64,000 nucleotides of DNA from Datnioides undecimradiatus (lineage: Eukaryota > Chordata > Actinopteri > Lobotiformes > Datnioididae), in NCBI GenBank assembly GCA_008933995.1, contig WARS01000007.1:1180230-1244229 (forward strand). The letters are read 5' to 3'. The position numbers were made by a program, and so were the translations under genes. Every line of letters starts with the position of its first letter. Position 1 is the first letter of the stretch. Of this stretch, positions 36,835 to 49,106 are shown piece after piece. A model generated the notes under the pieces. That model was not told the DNA's origin, did no database searches, and saw nothing but the letters and a program-made list of their open reading frames with translations.

Positions 36835-39800
36835 ATGAGTTACACGGTGGACACGATAGGGAGCCCCTTCAGGAGAAGTATGGATACTAGGACGACCAGC
36901 TACGGCTACAGCCGCTCCGGTGGCACCCCCTCCAGCGGCTTTCGCTCCCAGTCTTGGTCCCGGGCTAGCCCCGGCTCCACCATGACCACATCTTACAAGA
37001 GGAGCGTGAACATGCCGGTGTCCCGAGCTTACAGCTCCACGGTGCTCAGCTCCGCCGACAGCGTTGATTATAGTCAAACCTCCATCCTGAACGGAGACTA
37101 CAAGCGATCTAATGAGAAAGAGCAACTCCAAGGGCTCAACGACCGGTTTGTTGTTTACATTGACAAGGTGCACTACCTGGAGCAGCAGAACAAGCAGATC
37201 GAGGCGGAGATCCAGGCACTGCGGCAGAAGCAGGTGTCTCGCTCCCAGCTGGGCGACCTGTATGACCAGGAGCTGCAGGAGCTGCGCTCTAAGCTGGAGC
37301 AGATCCACCATGAAAAGGCGCATATTCAGATCGACACCGACCACATCGAGGAGGACATCCAGCGGCTCAGGGACCGCTTTGACGAAGAGGCTCGCATCCG
37401 GGAAGAGACAGAGGCCATAATCCGCGTCCTGAAGAAGGACATGAGCGACTCGGAGTTGGTGAAGTCCGAGTTGGAGAAGAAAGTTCAGTCGCTGCAGGAT
37501 GAGATCGCCTTCATCCGCAACAACCACGAAGAAGAGGTGAGCGACCTCATCGCGCAGATCCAGGCGTCTCAGGTGACCGTGGAGAGGAAAGATCTCCAGA
37601 AGGCAGACATCACCGAGGCGCTGCGGGAGATCCGCTGCGAGCTGGAGGGCCACTCCAAACAGAACCTGCAGCAGGTGGAGAGCTGGTTCATGTGCCGCTA
37701 CGCCAAGCTGACCGAGGCTGCGGAGCAGAACAAGGACGCCATAAAGTCCGCCCGGGATGAGATAGCCGACTACCGCCGCCAGCTGCAGTCCAAGACGGTG
37801 GAGTTGGAGTCCGTCCGCGGGACAAGAGACTCGCTGGAGAGGCAGCTGAATGACATCGAGGACCGTCACAACAGCGACCTGGCCAGCCTGCAGGTAGGGA
37901 AACAGCTGCGGGGCAGCCACAGAGCCGTGCGTAAAGATTTGATACTCTTAAATATGACACTTATTCAAAGTTTTACCGTTTAACTTCATTATGTTTTTGT
38001 GCGTGTTTGAACTTCATAATAATTTATAAAACTATCACGATGACGAAACGATGTTCAACTCCTTCATATTTCATAATTTCATGTCTTAGTTTTTACATGA
38101 GGGACTTAAAAACAGCAAACGTCATGGTGATGAAACATTTTCTGCTGCGTAATGACGGCTATGAGCGCATCAAGTCGCCAGACTTTCTCCACAAGCTTCA
38201 GAGATTTCCAACGGCCAGGAAATGGTTAAAGGGAGACACTGCAGCAGTCTCTCTCTCCCTCTCCCTCTCTCTCTCCCTCTCTCTCTCTCTCTCTCCATGT
38301 TGCTGAGTCAGAGGCACGGGTCGATGCCTTCATTGGCTCTGTCCTTGCATCACACCACTGAGATTTTGGGGTGGGGGTGGGGGTGTATTGACAAGTGTGG
38401 AGGCTGCCCTTGAATCAAAAAAAGAGGCATTCAACATCTCTAGAATACTGTATTGCGTCAAAATGTATGAACAGCCTTTGGAGCACAGAGTCTACAGACT
38501 TTGTAAAACCTGCACAGGGAATAAAAGAAGCCTGATTCTCTGCATCAAGGTCAACTAGAAAAAGCTTTTGCAAGATCGTTGCTATGAGACACGGACATCC
38601 ACGGACATCTCAGAAACTGCAGAAGGTAGAATGGAGCTTCACTCTGCACATAGTTTTGCTCCACTTTATCAACCGTGTGTTGTGTCTTCTCTGTTTTTCC
38701 CCAGGAGACGATTCACCAGCTGGATAATGAGCTCAAGAGCACCAAATGGGAGATGGCTCGCCACCTGCGCGAGTACCAGGACCTGCTCAATGTCAAGATG
38801 GCCTTGGACATTGAGATTGCAGCATACAGGTGTGTGGCGACTTTTAACAAGAACTTTAAAAGTCATTTTGACACAGTTTCTTCACTTCTCTGCACCAAAA
38901 GTGACAGTTTAATGCATGACTTTATGCATTTATCGTCCCCAGGAAACTCCTCGAGGGCGAGGAGACCCACTTCAGCACTTACCCGTATCGCCAGTCGGTC
39001 ACCTCCACCAAAATCTCTAAGCCCAAATCAGACGCTCCCAAGCTTAAGGTGCAGCACAAGTTTGTGGAGGAGATCATTGAGGAGACGAGGGTGGAGGATG
39101 ACAAGTCTGACCTGGACGAGGCCCTGGCAGAGATAGCACAAGAGCTGTCTTCTACGCTTGGAGAGGGAGGCGAGGAGGGAGAGGAAGAAGAGGGGGAGGA
39201 AGAAGGAAAAGGAGAGGAAGCAGAGGGTGAGGGGGAAGAGGGAGAGGGCGAGGAGGAGGAAGTTGTAGCCGCCACTGAGGCCAAAGTTAGCGCTAGTGCA
39301 CCCACTAAGGAGGAGGAGGAGGAAGAGGATGGAAAAGGTGGTGATGAGGAAGAAGAGGGGGAGGCAGAAGGTGGTGAGGAAGGAGAGAAGGAAGAAGAAG
39401 GTGAGGGAGAGGATGAGGGAGAAAAGGGGGCTGATGCAGAGGGAGGTGATGAAGGTGAAGAAGAAGAGGGAGGTGAGGAAGAAGAGGAAGTTGAGGAGAC
39501 AGTGTTGTGCTCCAAAGCCCCAGAGTCTAAAGCCTCTCCTGACAAAGAGAAGGCCGGGGACAAAGAAGGCAGTGGAGGAGAGGAAGAGGCCGCCGCCGAG
39601 GAGGAGGCTGGTGATCAGGATGAAGACAGTGACAAAGCATCCAAAAGTGGAGACAAGAAAGAGGAAAAAGAGGACGCAGACAAAGACAAAAAGGAAGACA
39701 GTGAAAAAGATGAGAAGAAGGTGAAAGGCGAGAAAGCCGACGACAAATCAGAAGAGGCTGTGGCCAAGGCAGAAGCTCCGAAAACAGAAGCTGCAAAGCC

Positions 39801-40476
39801 AGAAGCCAAAAAGGAAGAGGCCTCCAAAACAGAGGCTTCAAAACCTGGATCCCCCAAGTCTGAATCACCTAAACCTGAGTCTCCTAAATCAGAATCTCCC
39901 AAGCCTGCATCTCCGAAGTCTGAGTCTCCTAAAGAAGGCTCACCAAAGGCTGGATCCCCAAAACCCAGCTCCCCGAAAGCTGAGTCCCCCAAGTCAGAAT
40001 CCCCCAAACCTGGATCCCCAAAAGCTGATTCTCCAAAAGCTGAATCCCCAAAGACAGAGACCGCCAAGCCTGAGGCTCCTAAGGCTGCTGAAGAGAAATC
40101 CGAGAAAAAGAGTGACTCCACAGAAGACAAGAAGGTAGAAAAGAAGGATGTTGCCATGAATGGCAACGTAGACAAGAGCAGCCCCGAGGAGAAAGAGAAG
40201 AAGGACGAGGAGAAAGAACCTGACGTGATCACCAACGGCGTGGACGAGAGCCCCGTCAAGGAGGACAGCAGCCAGAAAGTGGTCATCACCAAAACCGTGG
40301 AGACGATCACCACCGGAGAGGACGGGTCCAAGCATGTCACCAAATCGGTCACCGTGACCGAGACGGTGAAGGAGGTGGAGGAAGTGGAGGAGGTGATGCA
40401 AGAGAAGCTGGTGTCCACCAAGAAGGTGGAGAAGCACTCCACCCAGTCCATCAAGCAAGTGACAGAGGGCGACTGA
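36835..40476 (+). CDS. nefm: Neurofilament medium polypeptide (type IV intermediate filament)
   Basis: Coding exons are 36835-37893, 38705-38829 and 38943-40476, with GT-AG introns; spliced length 2718 nt, 905 aa. The start is the ATG at 36835: MSYTVD matches the family N-terminus, and the open frame upstream of it has no other ATG. The product is a structural subunit of axonal neurofilaments, co-assembling with NEFL. Head is about residues 1-92 (Ser/Arg-rich, GFRSQSWSR). The coiled-coil rod is about 93-402, from [13 protein letters not shown] to the helix-termination motif [17 protein letters not shown]. The tail holds [16 protein letters not shown], a long Glu-rich segment, an array of 14 Ser-Pro-Lys pentads at about 697-766, and the conserved C-terminal KSVTVTETV...[12 protein letters not shown] block typical of NEFM. 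Phosphorylation of the SPK serines is expected from the family. Whether this is the fish a or b paralogue cannot be told. Confidence 0.97.
38248..38295. repeat. (CT)n tract in nefm intron 1
   Basis: CT/CCCT repeats within the 811-bp first intron, followed about 70 bp later by a G-rich GGGGTGGGGGTGGGGG run (38368-38384). Confidence 0.85.
39847..40056 (+). repeat. 15-bp coding repeat encoding SPK pentads in the nefm tail
   Basis: Fourteen consecutive five-residue units of the form x-x-Ser-Pro-Lys, with Ser-Glu, Pro-Glu, Pro-Gly, Ala-Gly and similar in the variable places, are encoded without interruption. Each carries a proline-directed Ser-Pro-Lys site of the kind phosphorylated by CDK5 and MAP kinases in neurofilament tails. 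Confidence 0.9.
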
Positions 40477-41445
40477 AGCAGACTCCGAGAGGCTGATCCG
40501 GCGGAGGAAGGCGGCTTGGGTGGGGAAAGGCGGACACGAAGACAAGCAAACAACCCAGAACTAACATAACAAAGAAAATCATACAGCTAGAGCGATGTAA
40601 TAAAGATAACCACTCTCAAACGTACAAAACGCCAAAACTTAAAATGCTACAAATTTCAAACATGCATGTTGAGTGACAGCTTTACTGGGCTTCGCTGCAG
40701 ACGCGGCCAGGAGCAAGCGACTGAGACATTTTATCCTCGTTTTCCTTCTTTCTTTCTGCAGTTCACGGGCGAGCTCAAGGGAGCGAGGGCGGGAGGGCGG
40801 GGAGGGAGGGGGGTCTCTGCATGCTAGCTCAGGAGAGGGGGAGTATGTTCCCCTCTTATCCGTATGTATGGTAGAAACACACTGTAAAAAAGAGTAAATA
40901 TGTACAAGGAGTAAATGCAACGTGGGTGGGCGAGTGAGAGAAACGTTATTACAGCCAGAGAGGCTTTTTGAGTTTATGACAAAGGAGGGGGTGGGACAGG
41001 CAGGTGGGAGGGTCCTCGACACAGACACGTGCTCTACTGAAGAAGCCTTACTTGACATGTGAAGATATCAACTGAGCCAAAAAGAAACTGACAACAAACA
41101 CACCACGTACAGTGAAGAACGAGACGGGCGGCGATACGATGAACACACGACCATATACATCCAGTAACTGAAGCAGTTAAAGCTTAACGAACCTGAACAA
41201 ACTCCTAGCCTTAAACATGCTTTTTATCAGTGTCTGTTATGTTTACCTGAGTGCAAGTGAAAAAAAAAGAAGAAATAACTAAATAAAAACAAACGTAAAT
41301 GCGCAGATTATGTGCATTCTCGTATGCATAGGATGGACTTGAATTTAAATACAGTTAAATGAGGTGCTACTGTTTGCAATCCCATGACTTTACTCATCAT
41401 GAACTATTTCCCAGCAGCATTTGCTCAATAAATGTCATAATGAAA
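40477..41445 (+). other. nefm 3' untranslated region (predicted)
   Basis: No coding content. It contains an early AATAAA near 40599 and ends with the stronger signal at 41427. The length is inferred from those signals, not from transcripts. Confidence 0.45.
41427..41432 (+). terminator. Polyadenylation signal of nefm (distal)
   Basis: AATAAA about 950 bp after the stop codon, followed 11 bases later by a genomic A-tract (41443-41459). An additional AATAAA near 40599 could give a short 3'UTR. Confidence 0.55.
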
Positions 41446-41459
41446 AAAAAAAAAAAAAA

Positions 41460-44400
41460 GATTGTGTCTCGTCATTTTATATGAACGTGTTTGACATGTT
41501 TGCATGTGCAGGATTTAAACATGACATCAATGTCGTTACATTAAGCACTTTGCATGGAGTTAAAGGTCTTATACCCCAATGGGATCAAATCATTTCACCT
41601 AAAGCTTAATTAAATCATTTTACTGAGATATCTGAGATGGTTTGTAAAAGCAAAGGCATCAACTAAAGATGAAACTTCTATAAAACAATTAAAAAAGTTC
41701 TTTGACGCTCTTAAATCTATTACAGTTGATCATATTTCAGGAAATAAAGTTTGACCAGGCTGAAAGAACGGGAAAGATGCATTTCTCAGCTGATTGCCAA
41801 AAGATCTCTCTTCAGCTTTCGATTTGATTGATGGGCTGCTGAACTGCTAGTTTGCAGAGAGGTCTTAAATATGGTGTTGAATTGTGTTTTGTCAGCAGGA
41901 CCAGCACGGAGAAATGGTGCTGCGTCAGTCTAAAGATGTTTAATATCAGTTTTCTAAACCCGCCGCCAGCCTGTAAGCTCCATACCTGATGCAGGGAGCC
42001 TGCCGTCCACAGTCACTGTCTGGCCAGTGGAGCGCAGCTGGGTGGCACCAGGCGTCATTGGTGTGTTGATGGCTTCTTATCAAACATGGAAAGGTTATCT
42101 CTGCAAACAAGTTGCAAAAACAATCTTCTGGGTCATCTTGTATAAAGACATAAATGTTTCAGTGGGTCCCAGTTTTTTATTTAATGTGTAAACTGATTAA
42201 ATAACACTCTAGTTTGTCTGTAGAAGTATGTATACATTAATAATGGCCTACTTGAAGTCACTGATTATGTACGTGTGTCACTTTGTCCTGGTTCAGACAG
42301 GCTAACATGTGGACCAAAGGTTTTGGGGCTTGGGCTCCTGATCTGCAGAGGAAATCAGCACATGGGAAAAAAATGGTGGAAGCTCATTAAGCTTTCATCT
42401 GTTCCGCCTCTCCTTCATCTGTCATTTACTCTCCAGGTATGACTGTATGTGGCACTTGAAACAAGAGAATCCCATTCTCTCTTTCATAAAGGAGAAGCTG
42501 AAAACATAAAGTCAGGACGCTCAGACTCAGGGATTTTACTAAAACTACCTGCCTCACCAGGTCTGGTCTGACTGTCAGCTTATGGTGGCTGATGCAGAAG
42601 CAGTTCATGGTATAACTGACATCACTGAGCCATTCAGTTGACTTCATGACTTTTCTCTCAGCTGTCACGCTGTAACATTTGCCTCCCATAAGTGTAACTA
42701 TGCTGAACAGCAGCCACTGTGGTCAGGAGCTGAAGTCTCAGGATAATGACACAAGACATACTCCGAGTCTCTCCTGAGTCAGTTATAAGATGTCGCCTTT
42801 GAGCGACCTGACCAGTGAAATACTGAGTCATAGGAGCGCCATAAAAAAGAATACATCGGTAAAAGAAAAAGAAAACAAATATGGAAATCTATAGAGAAAT
42901 AAACAAAAAATATACATAAATGTGGATATACAAACAAGAATCTGAGTAGTGATTGTGTTTTAGATGTATATTTATTTGTTCATTTTATGAATATGTAAAT
43001 AGGATACAGTATGTTTTTTACTTTTATTATTTCATTTCTTTTTGAAGGGCAAAGCTGTCAATCAGCTGGCCTTGGGTGGGCCTTCCTGCCCGGGCTGACA
43101 AGTCACCAAGTTGTCCAGAGCTGGTGGCTGCAGTGGACTGTGCACAGACTATTGTAGGGACTTCAGCAGCTGTCCAGCCTGTCAGGAGGTTCCCTCAGCA
43201 ACTTTGAAATAGTAAACCATCAGTACAATCCAAATGCAGATTACCAGATACCAGAATCTTTGACTTCCTCAAACCAAACCACCTCTCTGATTCAAAGTTC
43301 TAGCCATGGTGCAGGTCCAGGTCCAGGTCCAGGTCAAGTTTTCTTCTTGTTATCAACCTAAAAACCTTCCATACAGGCAGGATTCTTCTCTTTTATGACA
43401 CTTCTATGACTCCAGAGCAGAAAAGCCTCACGCAGGCAACAACAAACCCCTACAGAGGTACAACAGAGGCAGCTGTTAAAATGACCTAGATTATATTTAT
43501 TATCGACCATAACCACCAGAAGGTAACAGAAGAGTAAACCCTCGGGCTGTATTAATGGCGCACTTTATTGCTTCTAAATGAACTTTTTCTCTTGTTACGG
43601 AGTCGGATGCATGTCCTGTAAACATGGGAGATTGACGTTAGTTATTGTTCTCATACCAGCTCAGTCAGCAGTGACACCTGCAGCTGCGACGCACAGCCCA
43701 CGGAGGCAATTAAGGAACCCTTTGCGCAGATTGCGGCAATTTGCGTGAAAACTCTCTTCCTCCTCCCAGACACTTAACAATCAAAACAGTTGGTAATGAT
43801 CCAACCACAAATAGGTGATGCACATACCTGACACACTGACATCCTTTAATGCGTATAGAAAAGACTCTCCTCCAGAAATCCCGAACTCGCCTTAAAATCC
43901 TCGCGTTTTTAGGTTTTCTTCAGTGTCAGAGTAATCCAGTGACAGCTGCCCATACATCTATGAATACATTGCAATCAAGGACTGCTAATGGCTAATTCGG
44001 CATATTTTTTGGTGCCAATTTGCCAACATGTACGCATAGATTGGCTTAAAAGTTGACTCACGGCAGTGACTCACTGAATTAAAAAGTAACTAATCATAGC
44101 AACTTCCTGTTTACGTCTAGCAAAGCATTATGGGAGATCTAAAAAAAAAAAGGTGAGCATGATTACCTTCCCCACAGCCCCTCCCCACCATATTCACAAT
44201 GTATGTATTTATGTATATATTTGTATCAGCCAGTAAAATTAACTTTTTTCCCATTAATATTTATTGGACAATTGATTCGTTTTGTCAGAGGGAGGCCCCA
44301 GGAATCTGTATCTAGATCTATATAGGATATAATGACAGTGTTCACATCACAGAATAACGGTGTTCAGAACAGATTGTGCTGCAAATCTGTGTCCTTCATT

Positions 44401-44640
44401 CACTTGTCAGGTGTTAAAAGTTCTATATTAACACATTTTATGCTCTACCAGGCTCAGAATCAACGACACGACGTGGCTTTAAGAGGTGTTTATTTAACCA
44501 GCAAAAGCTCTCACACACACACACGTTTGCATTCGGCAATTACATAACACTCATCAGGAAGTGTGCAACCAGACCTTTATGGACTACTTTGGATATTGGC
44601 AAGCAGCTAGCCTTGATTTGTTGCTGTAGACGGCTATCGG
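41460..44640. other. Interval between the convergent nefm and nefl genes
   Basis: No gene was found on either strand. AT-rich DNA with a short CAGGTC/CCAGGT hexamer repeat at 43312-43336 (about four units), an A-tract near 44141-44151 and no recognisable transposon. Open frames are short and featureless. Confidence 0.4.
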
Positions 44641-44645
44641 ACTGT

Positions 44646-44651
44646 TTTATT
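44646..44651 (-). terminator. Polyadenylation signal of nefl (candidate)
   Basis: AATAAA on the minus strand about 105 bp after the nefl stop. A second minus-strand AATAAA lies near 44485-44490, so the exact end is uncertain. Confidence 0.45.
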
Positions 44652-44753
44652 GAGCACCATGTTAACAAGCAGATTGGAGAGGATAGTGTGGAGGCCTCTA
44701 CTGGTTATCGGGCTAATGGACAGTCTTGACTGAAGCTTGCTGTGGCTGCTGGC

Positions 44754-47197
44754 TTACTTCTTATCCTTTGTGCTCTTCTCTTCAGCAGCTTCGGGTTTGG
44801 ATGCTTTGCCTTCTTCTTTCTCCTTTTTGGCGTCAGCTTTGTCGTCCGTCTTGGGAGCAGCTTTGTCGTCTTTCTTGGCATCGGCTTTTTCCTCTTTCTC
44901 TTCGCTTTTCTTCTCTTCTTCCTTCTCCTCCTTTTCTTCCTCCTTCACGTCCTCGCCTTTGTCATCGGCTCCCTCTGTTTTTGCCTCCTCTTGTGCTTCA
45001 GTTTTAACCTCGGGCTCCTCTGCTTCTCCTTTGTCCTCTGTCTCCGCCTCCTCTTCAGCGGCCTCTGTCACCTCCTCCTGTTGCTCCTCCTCGTCACCAC
45101 CTGTATCAACAGATTTAGAGGTTTATTATCATTTGTCATCATGAACTTAATATTTGATTTTTGAGAAATGACACAATATATATACATATATCTTAAACTT
45201 CATTTACCCTCCTCTTCCCCCTTAGCTTCCTCCTCTCCTTCCTTGGCCTCCTCCTCTCCTTCCTTGGCCTCCTCCTCATCTTCTTTCTCTTTCTCTCCCT
45301 CCTCCTCTCCTCCCTCCTCTTCCTCCTTCTCCTTCTCCTCTTCCTCCTTTGTCTCCTCGGTCTCTTCTGTCTCCTCTCCTCCCTCTTCTGCCTTCTCTTC
45401 CTCCTCCTCTTCTTCCTTCACCTCCTCCTCCTCCTTCTCCTCCTTCTCCTCCTTCTCCTCTTCCCCAGGTGGGCTGGCCTCTGCTTGCTGGGTGTGGCTG
45501 GCAGAGATGATCCCCTCGGTGGTGCTGACGCTGGAGCTGAGCAGGCGGGACGTCATCAGGTAGGAGGTGCCGGAGCTCAGGCTGGAGAGGACGGGCCGGA
45601 CGAAGGTGGGTGCTGACAAACTGTGGCTGTACAGAGAGGCCACGCCACCGGCCACTCCCACACTGAAGCGAGACTCCTCCCCTTCCAGCAGCTTCCTGGT
45701 GGGTAAACAGTCAATTTGTCTGTTAGTAGCTATTTCTGATGTGTTGATGGTCCCTCTGTTACATTTTCATATAGGTGACCTTGTGTGACCTCACTGAAAG
45801 CTTATATCTCCTGATGATCAAGCATTGCTCCACTTAAAGGTGCTAAAGTCAACACTGATAACAAAATATGATCTCTTTGATGTCTACAATTCTAATCGAA
45901 GGTTTCTCAGCCTCACCTGTAATCCCTTCTCACCTGTATGCAGCGATCTCAATGTCCAGAGCCATCTTGACATTCAGGAGGTCCTGGTACTCTTTCAGGT
46001 AGCGTGCCATTTCCTGTTTGGTGCCCCTCAACTCAGCCTCCAACTCGGCGATGGTGTCCTAAGTCAAAGATCAGAGTGTTTTTATCGATTAGCATCAATG
46101 TGAACTTAAAGATCTGAATGATTAATGACACATCATAATAGAAAAGCGCTTCTGACGTGCATAGCAGCAATCTCAGCACTCTGCTTCTCCTCCATCTCGT
46201 GCAGCTGTTTCTCCAGGGATTCGTTGAGGCCTCTGCATGCATCGATCTCCAGCAGGCGGGTCTGGAGCTGGCGTCGGTACTCTCCTGCTTCATCCTTGGA
46301 GCTTCTCAAGGCGTCGCTGTGCTGGGCCACCGTCTCAGTCATGGAGCCCACCTTCCCTCTGAACCACTCCTCTGCTGCCTGCATGTTTCTTGCTGCCAGC
46401 CTTTCATACTGGGACCGGATGTCCCTGAGAGCCCCAGAGAGGTCTGGAGTCGCGGCCTCAGACTCCACAGCCACCTGGACACCCAGCTGGATCTGTGCCT
46501 GAAGCTCAGCCACCTCACCCTCATGAATCCTCTTGAGGAAGGCCAGCTCCTCCAGCAGAGTTTCGATGCTCTTCTCCAGCTCAGCCTTAGCTATGGCTGC
46601 CTGGTCGGCCTCTCGACGCGCCTCCATCAGCCTGCCCTCAGCCTCCTCACGAGCCAACACTTCCTGCTCATATCGACCCTGCAGGGCGCTCAGGGTTTGT
46701 TCCAGACGCTCTTTCTGCCCTAGGATGGCCTGCTGTTCTGCCCTGGCTTCATCCACTGCAGCTCTCAGGGACCGGGCCTCTTGCTCGTACAGTGCTCTCA
46801 GACGGGACGGCTCATTGTGCCTCTGCCTCAGGAGCAGTAGCTCCGCCTCCAAAGCGCGGTTCTGCTGCTCCAGCTCACGCACCCTCTCAATGAAACTGGC
46901 GAAGCGGTCGTTGAGGTCCTGCAGCTGGCTGCGCTCATGGGTGCGAACGGTGCGGAATTCAGAGCTGATCTGGGCCGCCTGGCTCAGCTCCAGCTCCAGG
47001 GAAGAGGCTTGCGAGGAGGAGGAGAGCAGCACCCGGCCGGGGGAGGAGTACTGCAGACGGGATGAGGACACCGGGGGTGCATGGGAGGAATAGACGGAGT
47101 GGGTCCTCCCTCTGGTCACAACATGATGGGGAGCCTCGACATAAAAGCGTCTATATGACGTGGTGGAGTAGTAGGGGTCATATCCGATGCTACTCAT
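44754..47197 (-). CDS. nefl: Neurofilament light polypeptide (type IV intermediate filament)
   Basis: Coding exons on the minus strand: 47197-46157, 46058-45934, 45695-45208 and 45100-44754; spliced length 2001 nt, 666 aa. The start [17 protein letters not shown] matches the NEFL N-terminus (MSS..Y.PYYSTSYKRR). Head is about 1-87. The rod is about 88-396, from [28 protein letters not shown] to [17 protein letters not shown]. The tail begins with Ser-rich sequence including [11 protein letters not shown], then becomes an almost pure Glu/Lys segment. NEFL is the core subunit on which axonal neurofilaments assemble. The second exon is 125 nt with the same phases as in nefm, and a third intron splits the tail as in vertebrate NEFL. 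The tail, about 270 residues, is much longer than the roughly 147 residues of mammalian NEFL (from memory). The donor of intron 1 is weak (CAC|GTCAGA). Paralogue a or b is not determinable. Confidence 0.96.
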
Positions 47198-47322
47198 GGC
47201 TGAGTGTTGGGAGGACAGGCTGCTCTCCCTCTCCTCTCTGTGTGTGTATGCGTGTGTGTGTGTGGAGATGTACGCAGGGCTCAGGTTTAAGCCTCGACTG
47301 CTTGGCGCTGCAGCATCCTGTG

Positions 47323-47330
47323 CTTTTATA
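47323..47330 (-). promoter_or_regulatory. TATA box of nefl
   Basis: TATAAAAG on the minus strand, 126 bp upstream of the nefl ATG, predicting a 5'UTR of about 100 nt. The 5'UTR carries an ACACAC tract (about 47239-47262). Confidence 0.75.
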
Positions 47331-48394
47331 GCAGGACAGTGAGCTCTGACGCAAGCGCTTTCCCCCCCAAACTCTGACAGTGCAGGCTCGATAGGCTTGC
47401 ACTGCAGCGGCAAGAAAAGAGAAAAGAGAGATGGACCATGGGAATTAGAGTGGGAGGGAGACGAGTGAATGTTGAAGACAGAGCGGAGGACAGACAGCAG
47501 AGAAGAGGTCGCAAAATACATCGTACAAGCATCCACACTTCTGTTTGTCTCATTCTGACTTTTCACCCAAGTTTAACCAAGCCAAGTTACTTGTTAACGT
47601 CACTTTTGCTGAGTCAGATAAATGACGCAGCATCACAGCGCAACAAAAACATAAATACAAACAAACACTGACATTTTCAACATATAGCTGGACCACAGAA
47701 AGAGCTGATGCACAGAAGAAAAAGTAAAAGCATGGCTAAACCACACTTGCTGTGCTATTCTCACTGCAGGAGGGAGGGAAAGAGGGTGGATGTGGTGGGT
47801 GGGGGTGGGGGAGCGTCCTGATTTTACGATCGTGACACAGCATCTCTCCTTCAGGTGGAGAGCAGAACTACAGCCACGACCTCAAAAGACCTGCAGTGAT
47901 AAAAACCCTCCCAGACGAGGCAAGAGGTCGCAATATAAGAGCAGGTTCGTCAATAAACGGTGAGATCCGTTAACTAGCATTGTTTACATGCTGCGTCTGC
48001 TTTTTTTGTTGATATTTACTATAAATTCCCAGTTCTTGTCTTGACCTTAAGGACACTAACACCAGCACAGGCAGAAATAAAAATGGCTGCTCCCTCTTTT
48101 TCACACAAGCTACATCGTTGAATGTAGTGGGAACATGGGCATCATCAGCAGTGTCATAGTACCTCATAACTAATGATTTGGCAGGGGAGAAAGTGTGTTA
48201 TCGTTGCTAACACACATCAAAACAGACACTTTCCATATTGTACTTTCAATAGTTCTTTATTTTCACGTGAAATGTTTTAGCCAGTGAAAGAAAAGTCGTT
48301 TTTGTCTTTCACCTGGTTGTTCTTTCAAATCTATAAAAGACGAACAGTCCCTCTCAGGCAGGTCAATTACACCCAGCTGCTGACATGCATTTTC

Positions 48395-48395
<1 letters not shown>

Positions 48396-48427
<32 letters not shown>
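48396..48427. repeat. (TG)n microsatellite
   Basis: Sixteen perfect TG units in the nefl-pgam2 interval. Confidence 0.95.
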
Positions 48428-48430
<3 letters not shown>

Positions 48431-49106
48431 GCATGCAGCGGCTCAGTGGAAGTTCACGTTGGCAAATTCATCTTGCTTACGAGCTGCATGCATTAATGAA
48501 CTGTATTGCAGTGCTTTGCAGCAATATAGTGTATGTTTCTGCTGCTGTGTGTGTGTGCGTGTGTGTGCATGATCCATAGTGTGATCGCTCCGGTAATTTG
48601 CCTATGCAGCAAAGGCCCCCAGTACTCACAGACAGCGCTGTACCCCGGCAGGAGCGAGGCAGGCGGCAATAGGTGGGGGGACTTCAGTGGGAGCTGCAAG
48701 GACTCTGCTGCAGGCTGAGTCATCGTAACAGTTGTGATCACACAAACTCCCCTGTGTACACTCTTTCCCACCCGCACAGCAATCTGACAATCTGCACCGG
48801 GGCCTTTTTTTTTTTTTTTGCAGACAAGATGCTTACGGGATCTGGGCAAATGAAGGAGAGAAAGCAGACCATTAGCCTCTTGTCCCAAACTAATTAACAC
48901 ACTTACAGCTCTAATTTCCAAGTTCTTGCTTGCTGATTTATTAATGGTACGGTGACAGTTACAGTGTTACTCTACTCTTTGTTATATCCATGATCAATAA
49001 TCCACTGTGATTAGCACATGATTGGCCGCAACTGTGGTGAAGTTAAACAGCTTGTTATATAGGTGTTATTTATCAACACTTTAAAGGCTTATAAATCCCA
49101 TCTTGG

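Noticed and set aside
36817-37920. 367-codon minus-strand open frame
   Set aside because: It is the antisense shadow of nefm exon 1; the Leu-rich pattern mirrors the coiled-coil codons on the other strand.
38979-39563. 194-codon minus-strand Ser/Pro-rich frame
   Set aside because: Antisense of the purine-only nefm tail segment.
39615-40553. 312-codon minus-strand open frame with [14 protein letters not shown]-like repeats
   Set aside because: Antisense reading of the SPK/Glu-rich nefm tail. The repeat comes from the 15-bp coding repeat on the plus strand.
41427-41460. Poly(A) tract after AATAAA, suggesting a processed retrocopy
   Set aside because: nefm retains two introns and an intact promoter, so the A-tract is just genomic sequence at the 3' end.
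46157-47093. Plus-strand open frames of 188 and 186 codons
   Set aside because: Antisense shadows of nefl exon 1.
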